Shown here piece after piece: positions 54,799 to 62,990 of a stretch of 64,000 nt of DNA; position 1 is the stretch's first letter; each line of letters opens with the position of its first letter. The stretch spans positions 135,792,455 through 135,856,454 of the forward strand of contig NC_068937.1 in NCBI RefSeq assembly GCF_016801865.2. The letters are read 5' to 3'. The DNA is from Culex pipiens pallens. Taxonomy: Eukaryota > Arthropoda > Insecta > Diptera > Culicidae. The notes under the pieces are model-generated. The model saw only the letters and a program-made list of their open reading frames with translations. It made no database searches and had not been told where the DNA came from. A program made the position numbers and the translations under genes.

Positions 54799-56422
54799 CA
54801 AAGGAAATGAACGACAAGAGGGGCATCGTGCTAGCAAGCTGTTTCCCGATGTGTCTAGCGAGAGGCTCAAACCGCTTTATGATTAAACGCGTCGGTTCAC
54901 TCACGAAAGAGCACAGCCATTCCACGATTGTGGAAAAAGGAAGGACTCCTTTGAAGGCATCGGTGATCGGATTCGGTTGAGGAACCGGTTTCAGGGGGAT
55001 CTTTGGCAGCTTGGGAACGGGCTTCAGCGGCTTGGGAACTGGCTTCGGTGCCGGCTTCGGAGCGGGCTTACCCGACGGACCGAAAGGAAAATCCTCCTCG
55101 AAGTTCAACGAGTCACTGTCCTTACCCTTACCGCCAGCGGCTTTTTTGGACTTGGAAGCCTTGTTGCGCTTCGGGTTTGGCCCGGAAGAGTCACTTTCCT
55201 CGTCTCTCTGGAAGAGAACCTCCACATCGGATTCCTCGTCCTCCGAATCTTCATCCGCCAAAGGAGCGAAGCGATTGGAGTGGGTCACCTTACTAAGGAT
55301 TTCCGCAAAGGACTTCTTGGAGCGTTCCCTCAAGGAACGCTTCATCTTGTCCTCGCGCTCCTTGTACTTTGGGCACTGACGAGTTTTGTGTGGTTCCCCG
55401 CCACAAAGCAGGCATTTTTCAGCCTGCTTTTGGCAATCCGCGTCCTTGTGGGGGCCGGCGCACTTTGAGCACTTGCTCTTGTTGCTGCAGTAGGTCTTGG
55501 TGTGTCCCAACTGCTGGCAGTTTTCGCAGCTCATCACTCGCGGAACGTACAATCGAACTGGAAGCCGAAGCTTGTACAGCTCAATGTAGTCCGGCAGAGC
55601 TGACCCTGCAAAAGTCACCCGGAACGAGGCAGAAGGAATGAACTTCTTCTGGCCACCCTCGGTGGTGACGTTGCCCAGTTGCCGGCACTCGAGTACCTCC
55701 ACAGCTGGAAGTTTAGGGTTCTTGAAGCGTCCCACCGCCCTTGAGAGGTCGACAAGCGACAGACTGTCATCGGTCACCACGCCATCGATTTCGACTTTGT
55801 GGGCCGGAATCCAAACACGGTACTCAATGCTGAACCGCAGATCAGTTACGATCTGATTCGCTTGCACCGCGGAGTTCACGATCACGCGGAGCTTGCTCTT
55901 GTTCAGCTTGGTACATTCGACCACCCCAGGATAGTGCTTCTGCAAATCCTTGGTGATCTGTACAAAGTTTAACGGCTTCTGTTTGGGCCGGAAGAAGACC
56001 ACCCATTCCGTTTGCGATCCCTCTTGATACTGACGAGGACGAGGAATCGGTTTTTGAGAATGAGGATTCAGGGGCGGAGGGGGATTTGGATCCGGATTCG
56101 GCACCGGTGTTTTAGGAGGAATTGGATCTGGATTGGGAGGAATTGGATCTGGATTGGGAGGAATCGGGTCTGGAGTCAAGGGAGGAATCGGTGGTTGAGG
56201 GGGAACCGGATTCGGATCTGATTTAGGACGCTTTCGCTTCGTCCTCTTAGACCCGTCCGAGGATCCCCCTTTACCGCCAGCATCCTTATCCTTCAGGAAG
56301 AGGTCCCTGTTGGTGGTGTTTGAAGGAACTCCCAAAACGGAGTCCGCCATGTCCACGTCCTCGTCACCCTCAAGGGTTGAATCGAAGTCGCATTCCTCAT
56401 GGTCCGACTCGGTCGGATCCAT
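54791..56422 (-). CDS. Copy B ORF1: gag-like RNA-binding protein
   Basis: 543 aa from the ATG at 56422. Three intact CCHC knuckles, and the same Pro-rich tract as copy A. Differences from copy A cluster in the acidic N-terminus (HEECDFDS, DVDMADSV) and the linker (SKVTHSNR). No disruption. Confidence 0.9.
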   Translation of the reverse strand: MDPTESDHEECDFDSTLEGDEDVDMADSVLGVPSNTTNRDLFLKDKDAGGKGGSSDGSKRTKRKRPKSDPNPVPPQPPIPPLTPDPIPPNPDPIPPNPDPIPPKTPVPNPDPNPPPPLNPHSQKPIPRPRQYQEGSQTEWVVFFRPKQKPLNFVQITKDLQKHYPGVVECTKLNKSKLRVIVNSAVQANQIVTDLRFSIEYRVWIPAHKVEIDGVVTDDSLSLVDLSRAVGRFKNPKLPAVEVLECRQLGNVTTEGGQKKFIPSASFRVTFAGSALPDYIELYKLRLPVRLYVPRVMSCENCQQLGHTKTYCSNKSKCSKCAGPHKDADCQKQAEKCLLCGGEPHKTRQCPKYKEREDKMKRSLRERSKKSFAEILSKVTHSNRFAPLADEDSEDEESDVEVLFQRDEESDSSGPNPKRNKASKSKKAAGGKGKDSDSLNFEEDFPFGPSGKPAPKPAPKPVPKPLKPVPKLPKIPLKPVPQPNPITDAFKGVLPFSTIVEWLCSFVSEPTRLIIKRFEPLARHIGKQLASTMPLLSFISFDG

Positions 56423-56533
56423 GTTTGCGAATAAACGCGATAAACTAAACGAAAATGAAAGTGATGAAACTAATCGCAAAAGTAGAAAAGGAGAAAGAAA
56501 AAAAAAAAACTAACCAAAAAAAAAAACTATGAG

Positions 56534-56567
<34 letters not shown>

Positions 56568-56666
56568 AACGCTAACAAAAAACTCGCCTTTCGCACTCAC
56601 CGCCGAACTGGCCGCACTGGCTGCCGCCCGCAGCGGGATGCGCGGGAAGCTCGTTTTCGCGCGCTT

Positions 56667-57043
56667 GTTGTTGTTGTTGTTGTGCTGCCTGCTGCCAGCC
56701 ACGTAAACAACGGGGGTTGTCTCCGACCTGGCCTGGCCGAAAACTGGTCCGCCGACCGCAGTCGACTCTCCGGGGCCGATTCCTCCTGCCAACGACCGTC
56801 TCTCGCCTCAGCTGCCTCCGCGGCCGCTGCTGCTGACTCCTCCTGCTGCTGCTGCTCGGATGCAGGAACTCGTTCCTCTTCCACTGCTGCACCGCCGCCG
56901 TGTCCACGACGACCAGATTGTGGCTCCTCTGACCACCGGAACGGGCCTGTCCGCTCGCACACGCCTCGATTTCGCCGTGAAAAACGCGCCAAACACACCG
57001 CGAAAAAACACGACTAGCCGCTGAGACTTCTGCCGTAGCAATG
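56667..57043 (-). promoter_or_regulatory. Copy B 5' promoter monomer, inner
   Basis: 377-bp unit starting CATTGCTACGGCAGAAGTC and ending in GCAGCACAACAACAAC. It is about 95% similar to the outer unit. GC-rich and CAG-repeat-bearing. Internal promoters starting with CATT-type initiators are known for LINEs of this kind; activity here is inferred. Confidence 0.7.
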
Positions 57044-57420
57044 GTTGTTGTTGTTGTTGTGCTGCCTGCTGCCAGCCACGTAAACAACGGTGTTGTCTCC
57101 GACCTGGCCTGGCCGAAAACTGGTCCGCCGACCGCAGTCGACTCTCCGGGGCCGATTCCACCGGCCAACGACTGTCTCTCGCCTCAGCTGCCTCCGCAGC
57201 CGCTGCTGCTGACTCCTCCTGCTGCTGCTGCTCGGATGCAGGAACTCGTTCCTCTTCCACTGCTGCACCGCCGCCGTGTCCACGACGACCAGATTGTGGC
57301 CTCTCTGACCACCGGAACGGGCTTGTCCGCTCGCACACGCCTCGGAATCGCCGTGAAAAACGCGCCAAACACACCGCGAAAAAAACACGACTACGCGCTG
57401 AGACTTCTGCCGGAGCAATG
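57044..57420 (-). promoter_or_regulatory. Copy B 5' promoter monomer, outer
   Basis: Second 377-bp unit, starting CATTGCTCCGGCAGAAGTC directly at the target-site duplication. Tandem 5' monomers recall the promoter arrays of mammalian L1 subfamilies. Confidence 0.7.
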
Positions 57421-57434
57421 AAACACGGCGCATA
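57421..57434. repeat. Target-site duplication, 5' side of retrotransposon dimer
   Basis: AAACACGGCGCATA, identical to 44706-44719, immediately upstream of copy B's first base. Confidence 0.9.
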
Positions 57435-57807
57435 AAAGAGAACTAAAAGTGGAGGGTGCTGACCGCAACACGTTATAAATCAGATGGTGCAGGACACTTG
57501 AGTTGAACGTGCGATGGGGTGGAAAACCTGCAATCGGACGATCAAAATGGTTCCTTTGAATTTCAATCCTGCAAAATGCTATTATAAATAAATACTAAGT
57601 TTTAAAAGTAAACTTTACTTCCTAATCAAGTCCGTAGTAACTTTTCAAAAGGGTAAAACAGTCTATCCCTTTTGCTCTAATGACAGTTCACGTTAAGTGT
57701 GAGTGGGATAGGCTGCTTGTTTATATCCAAGGTTTCCCCTATTGAAAAATTACTACGGAAGTAGATAGTAGTCGTCCTTTTCACCTAACCCAACCTGAAT
57801 CCGACAA

Positions 57808-57857
57808 AAAAATGTGGAACGCTTCACGATTTTGCGTGTCATCCTTGCGCAGGGGCC

Positions 57858-57897
<40 letters not shown>

Positions 57898-57914
57898 CTA
57901 GCCGAAGCTAAGAC
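57808..57914 (-). ncRNA. U6: U6 spliceosomal snRNA
   Basis: Catalytic snRNA of the spliceosome. The minus strand carries the conserved core CATATACTAAAATTGGAACG, ACAGAGAAGATTAGCATGGC and GCGCAAGGATGACACGCAAA, then GTGAAGCGTTCCACAT and a T7 Pol III terminator (57806-57812). It is 107 nt long. The 5' stem reads GTCTTAGC-TTCG-GCTAGAC; it differs from the widely known GTTCTTGC..GCAGAAC form but keeps pairing. Confidence 0.95.
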
Positions 57915-57938
57915 AAGTTTGTAGGGCCGGGAAAGTGC

Positions 57939-57945
57939 TTATATA
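57939..57945 (-). promoter_or_regulatory. U6 TATA box
   Basis: TATATAA on the minus strand, 25-31 bp upstream of the U6 start at 57914, the normal spacing for insect U6 genes. The proximal sequence element would be expected at about 57960-57985 (includes CCCATAACTTTATA), but I cannot confirm it by consensus. Confidence 0.75.
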
Positions 57946-59288
57946 GTTAGCGAATGCGAACGCGGTTCTAGCGATGTATAAAGTTATGGGTATAGCTATC
58001 CGGGTAGCGTCACGTTGAGTTCGAGCAGTTTGAATTCTTATTGGAATCGTTCGCGCGACATCCAATGAATGCAGACATTTTAGCATAGGAGTACAAAGTT
58101 TGGGTTCGAGCTCGCTTTTTTTTGACGAAGTATTTTGTCTTTGGGCTCTAAACGAGGTAGCAATCCAAAATTTCGTGAAGCGAAAAGGATCGCCAGGAAA
58201 TGAAACACACTTTCCGATCTCGGGACGTGCTATTCAAGAACCTTAAAGTTTTTCGTTATGATGGTTATCCTTGTAGAAACACTGCACATTTTTTCTTTAA
58301 GCTTGTTTTTAACAGGTTGTTTCTAATTTTTAAAGAGATTTGATTTTTTATCAATTTCGGGAAATCCCCGGATAAAATATAAAAATTCTCTGGATGGACG
58401 CACTAATTTTACACAGCTCAAATTAAATTAGAATATTTCTGAAATGTAATAGTAGACCTTATTATTTTCGAAGATTTTGAAAATTAAAGTGTAGTTTCTT
58501 GAAACATTACCTCAAAAATGAAAAAAAAAAAACCTGACGTCATATTATTGAACCCTTTGTAATGAAAACCCAGTGAGACAGTTAACGACAGCGAAGTTAA
58601 TCGATTCTCCATGGTAATCAATTTTACCCCCTCAGGTTAACTGAATGCTACAAAGAGAAAGCTCAAGTTTTTCTTTTAGTTGTATGTATGAATTTGTTGT
58701 TAACTTGTGTTACTTTATTAAATAAAACACTAAAGTAAACATAAATCCATCCGTCTACTAAGTTTGATAAGACCTACTGTTTCCTGTTCGTCCTCGTGTC
58801 AGCCTTGATCAATGTTCAATCCGACTGCCAACTGCGATTACGTGACCAATCGGTTGTAGGCGCCGCCGCCTGCTAATCATGTTTTTTTTTTTTTTTTTTT
58901 TTTCATAAAATTATTTTTATTAGGTCCTTTTCGGTACTGGGACCTGGTTAGGACCGAGTCGGCTTTTGTAATTACATTTGACTTAATAATTACAGAGGAT
59001 CTTGTGTGTAAATGTTAGAGGGAGGGAAGCCGATTACCCGCGGCCTACTCGGGGTTAGTAGGGAAGGGATTGATGTTAAAGACAAGGCGTGGGAAGGGAA
59101 GGGGGATTGTGTAGGGGTCTTGGTTGGCTCTGCTGGCCTTTGCGTTTTGTCCTCAGCCGCAACTCGGTGTCCAGCTGCTGGGGCGATCTTGCTTTGCTTC
59201 CGGTGCAACCAGAAACGACGGCTTTGTGTGAAGGCGAATTATACTAACTAGAGGAAAACTAACTGAAGGGAAACTAACTGGAAGAAAA

Positions 59289-62200
59289 CTAAATAGATAT
59301 TTTGGAATCTAAGAGGAACTGATAGATAGGATAGAGAACATCAAGGTCTAGTTGAGAAAGCGCGTCTCGCATCGGGATTTCTGGTGGTCTTCCTCGGGCC
59401 CTGAGGGTATCTTTCAACTTAATTCTGTGAACATGGTGATCTGGACACGCCCATACAAGATGGTCGATGTCCTGATAACCCTGCCCACAGTCACAAAGGT
59501 TCGTATCACTCATGTTGATACGGTACAGATGAGCCTTGGACGAGTAATGGTTCGACATAAGGCGGGACATCGTTCTGATGAATCCACGCGTCAAGTCCAT
59601 TCCCTTGAACCAGGCTTTTCTTTGCACCTTAGGTCGTATGGAATACATCCAACGTCCTTTGGTGTCGTCGTCCCATTGATTTTGCCAATCCAGAAGCGCA
59701 CGCTGCCTCGGAAAACCGTAGCATTCTTGTAGGCTAATTGGCCTTTCATAAATGTCTCCACTCTCAGCACCCTTCTTGGCGAGCAAGTCCGCTTTCTCAT
59801 TACCCGGAATCGAGCAATGAGCGCGGACCCATACCACCGTGATGCTGAAGGACTGAGCCGCCAGGTTGTTTAAAGTCTTGCGTATTTCCGTGAGGAAAAA
59901 CGTAGACTCCCTGGTCGGCTTCAGAGTCCGGATAGCCTCAACAGAGCTAAAGCTATCGGTGAAGATGAAGTAGTGGTCAGGTGGCATGGTCTCGATGATT
60001 CGCAGTGCGCAGTAAACCGCGGCTAACTCTGCGACGTAAACCGAACTCGGGTCCTTCAGCTTAAAGAACAGCTGATAAGATTCATGATAAACACCGAAGC
60101 CCGTACAGCCGTCGAGCTTGGAGCCATCGGTGAAGAATCTGTTGTTTGGAGGAACATGGTTGTACTTTGATGCGAAGATCGACGGTACAACTCCCCGCAG
60201 AAGATGGTTTGGGATACCGCGAGTATCGGCTTTCATGGACGTGTCGAAGCCAATCAGGGTGCTGCTGGTTAACGGAGGCGTGCGCTGTACCGTTGTGCTC
60301 GGGCTCCACTCCCACGATGACATAAAGTCATAATATAGAAGCATGCGCCGAGACTCAACGTGAAGGTTCAGCAACGTTTCAAAGTTGTCAATTACCAGTT
60401 TATTCCTGTAATCACACCGGATCAGGAACCGGTAAGACAGTTCGTAGTAACGAGTTCGCAGAGGCAATACTCCCGCCAAGACCTCGAGGGTCATGTTGTG
60501 AGTTGAGTGCATGCATCCCAAGACAATGCGAAGACTTCGGTACTGTATCCGCTGGAGAACCAACAAGCGTGATTTCGCAGCTGATTGGAAGCAGAAACTG
60601 CCATATTCCAGCACCGAGAGTATCGTTGTCTTGTACAGTCGAAGCAGGTCAGAAGGATGAGCACCCCACCGGTTGCCAGAGACGCTGCGCAGAAAATTAG
60701 TTCTTTGCAGGCACTTTTGCTTCAGGTAGTTGATGTGCTTCCCCCATGTTCCCTTTTGATCGAAGATGGTACCCATGTACATGAAGTGGTCCGACTGCTC
60801 GATAGTCTTTCCCGAGAGAGAAAGATTGAGCTGCGGCGGTTCATGCTTCCCCGTAAAAACGACCAGTTCCGTCTTCTCCGGAGAGAATTCAATACCCTTT
60901 TCAACTGCCCAATGGGCCAAGTTGTTCAGGGTATCTTGCAAGGGTTCTAGCAGATCGGCTTCCTTCTTGGCAGCGATTGAAACCACTGCGTCATCTGCGT
61001 ACTGTATAAGGGTGCAGTCTCCGGTCAAGCAATCATCGATATCGCTGACGTAGAAGTTATACATGGATGGGCTAAGGCGTGAGCCTTGTGCCAAACCCAT
61101 GTAACTTATCCGGGTGATTGCCAGATCACCTTGCACAAAGTGCATGTGTTTTTCTGACAACAGGTTGATGAGGAAGTTGCACATCGTCGGATTGAGACCG
61201 CTCCGCCGAAGCTTTACTCCCAACACCTCGATGGAGACTGAATCAAATGCACCCTTGATGTCTAGGAAAACAGAAGCCATTTGCTGTTTTTTACCACGGG
61301 CTATGTCGATTCCTGTGGCCAGCAAGGCTAGACAGTCGCTTGTTCCCTTGCCTCTCCGGAAGCCATACTGCGTGTCTGACAGCAAGTGCTCTCGTTCCAT
61401 CCATGGTTCGAGGCGGTCGAGGATCATCTTCTCCAGCAACTTGCGTAGACACGACAGCAAGCTGATTGGACGATACGAGTTGTGGTCGGACGCCGGCTTA
61501 CCGGGCTTTTGAATGGCAACCACCCGGACCTGTCGCCATTCGTGTGGAATTACGTTCTGCTCCACCAACGTGTTGAACAGTTTCAACAGACGCTGCTTGG
61601 CGACGTCCGGAAGATTCTTCAGCAAGCTGAACTTGATCTTGTCCGGACCAGGAGCAGTGTTGTTGCCCGTCAATAGTGCTATGGAGAGCTCTACCATCGA
61701 GAAGGGAGGATTAGAATCGCTCCCATCAACAACGTCGAATGATGGTTGTGTCGGCACCGAGTCCGGGCACACCTTCTTGGCGAAATCCAATATCCACTTG
61801 TCCGATTTTTCCACACTCTCGTTCGGAACGGAACCTCTACGCATGGCCCTCGCAACGCGCCACAGAGTGCTCATGGACGTATCTGCTGGTAGTCCTTCAA
61901 CGAACTCCCGCCAGTACAATCGCTTCTTCCGCTTCAGAGTATTACTGTACCTGCGATCAAGAGCTCTGTACTTTTGGAAGTTCGCTCGGATTCCACACTT
62001 GCAGAAGTCCACATAAGCTTCTGACCTGGCCGCCGAGAGATCCGTACACTCCTTGTCCCACCAGGGAAGTGGAGGGCGCGTACGGATGTACGGTCCCGGG
62101 ACGGGTTTCGTCTGAGCTTGTAACGCACTGTCATAGATCAAATTAGCCAGATACGCATATTCTTCAAGCGGTGCCAACCCTGCTCGCAACTCAACTCCAA

Positions 62201-62990
62201 TGGAGACTGCCTCCGCGTACTGTTTCCAGTCGATATTTCGCGTCAGATCGTAAGGCATCTCCACCGTTGTCGATTGCTGTGGGCCATGGCTAACCAGAAT
62301 AGCGATCGGCAAATGATCACTGCCACGAGGATCTTGGAGCACGTTCCAGTCACAGAGAACTGCCAGACTGTTGGAACAGAGCGACAAGTCGATGGCACTC
62401 GCCTTCGTACCGGACGTGGTTGGCGTTGGTGGTGTTGCAATGCGCGTAACTTGCTTGTCCCTGTTTAGGAGGGTCATCTGGAAGTCGTCGCACAGTTCAT
62501 GAATCAGATATGCTTGAGGGTCTGTCTTGTGACTTCCCCACTCGGTGCTGTGAAGATTAAAGTCACCCAGAACTAGTCGCGGTGCCTGCAACAGCTCAAG
62601 CATACCCCACAACTTTTGTCGAGTTAACGACACCTGTGGGGGAACATAGACGGACACAATGCAAATGTCCAGTCCTCTGATCCTGGCCTGTACTGCGACT
62701 GCTTCGATTCCTCCTAGCTTCGGGAGCGTGACCTTTCTAAAAGTGTGGCATTTCCTGACCCCAATCAGTACGCCTCCACCTCTATTTGGTCCTGCCCTGC
62801 TCTCTGTGATGATGTTGTACCCCCGGAAAGCTGGCGTCTCATCTCCGATAAGAAACGTTTCGCTCAGCGCAAACACATCACAGTCCCGTTCGAATGCGAA
62901 TTGTTGAAAATCGTTTAACTTGGGGGTTAAACTTCTACAATTCCATTGTAGAAAGGAGATGCCGTTTTTCGTTTTTGGTGTATTACCCAT
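59289..62990 (-). CDS. Copy C ORF2: endonuclease, reverse transcriptase, RNase H
   Basis: 1233 aa from the ATG at 62990, overlapping the ORF1 stop (62983) by 8 bases. All catalytic motifs match copy A (SDHLPI, YADD, RNase H acidic residues, terminal knuckle). Private differences include L in KKRLYW, E in WAVEKGIEF and Y in DIYERP. Confidence 0.93.
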   Translation of the reverse strand: MGNTPKTKNGISFLQWNCRSLTPKLNDFQQFAFERDCDVFALSETFLIGDETPAFRGYNIITESRAGPNRGGGVLIGVRKCHTFRKVTLPKLGGIEAVAVQARIRGLDICIVSVYVPPQVSLTRQKLWGMLELLQAPRLVLGDFNLHSTEWGSHKTDPQAYLIHELCDDFQMTLLNRDKQVTRIATPPTPTTSGTKASAIDLSLCSNSLAVLCDWNVLQDPRGSDHLPIAILVSHGPQQSTTVEMPYDLTRNIDWKQYAEAVSIGVELRAGLAPLEEYAYLANLIYDSALQAQTKPVPGPYIRTRPPLPWWDKECTDLSAARSEAYVDFCKCGIRANFQKYRALDRRYSNTLKRKKRLYWREFVEGLPADTSMSTLWRVARAMRRGSVPNESVEKSDKWILDFAKKVCPDSVPTQPSFDVVDGSDSNPPFSMVELSIALLTGNNTAPGPDKIKFSLLKNLPDVAKQRLLKLFNTLVEQNVIPHEWRQVRVVAIQKPGKPASDHNSYRPISLLSCLRKLLEKMILDRLEPWMEREHLLSDTQYGFRRGKGTSDCLALLATGIDIARGKKQQMASVFLDIKGAFDSVSIEVLGVKLRRSGLNPTMCNFLINLLSEKHMHFVQGDLAITRISYMGLAQGSRLSPSMYNFYVSDIDDCLTGDCTLIQYADDAVVSIAAKKEADLLEPLQDTLNNLAHWAVEKGIEFSPEKTELVVFTGKHEPPQLNLSLSGKTIEQSDHFMYMGTIFDQKGTWGKHINYLKQKCLQRTNFLRSVSGNRWGAHPSDLLRLYKTTILSVLEYGSFCFQSAAKSRLLVLQRIQYRSLRIVLGCMHSTHNMTLEVLAGVLPLRTRYYELSYRFLIRCDYRNKLVIDNFETLLNLHVESRRMLLYYDFMSSWEWSPSTTVQRTPPLTSSTLIGFDTSMKADTRGIPNHLLRGVVPSIFASKYNHVPPNNRFFTDGSKLDGCTGFGVYHESYQLFFKLKDPSSVYVAELAAVYCALRIIETMPPDHYFIFTDSFSSVEAIRTLKPTRESTFFLTEIRKTLNNLAAQSFSITVVWVRAHCSIPGNEKADLLAKKGAESGDIYERPISLQECYGFPRQRALLDWQNQWDDDTKGRWMYSIRPKVQRKAWFKGMDLTRGFIRTMSRLMSNHYSSKAHLYRINMSDTNLCDCGQGYQDIDHLVWACPDHHVHRIKLKDTLRARGRPPEIPMRDALSQLDLDVLYPIYQFLLDSKISI

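Larger units (their letters stand above)
50684..57420 (-). mobile_element. Non-LTR retrotransposon copy B, full-length 5' member of the dimer
   Basis: Runs from CATTGCTCCGGCAG at 57420, a start resembling LINE initiators, through two 377-bp promoter monomers, ORF1, ORF2 and 3' UTR to a 27-nt poly(A) (50684-50710). The 5' flank is AAACACGGCGCATA (57421-57434); the matching repeat lies beyond copy A, not next to copy B's own tail. ORFs are intact and differ from copy A at roughly 20 to 25 ORF2 residues. Confidence 0.92.
57435..58881. other. Host DNA between two retrotransposon insertions
   Basis: Holds the U6 gene and its promoter (57806-57985). The rest (58000-58881) is AT-rich without coding frames and ends in GC-rich CGCCGCCGCC before copy C's tail. 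Confidence 0.6.

Noticed and set aside
56572..57433. Frames of 115-198 codons in the LINE 5' monomers
   Set aside because: They come from CAG/CAA-rich repeats in GC-rich promoter units, lack ATG-linked family matches and lie upstream of ORF1.
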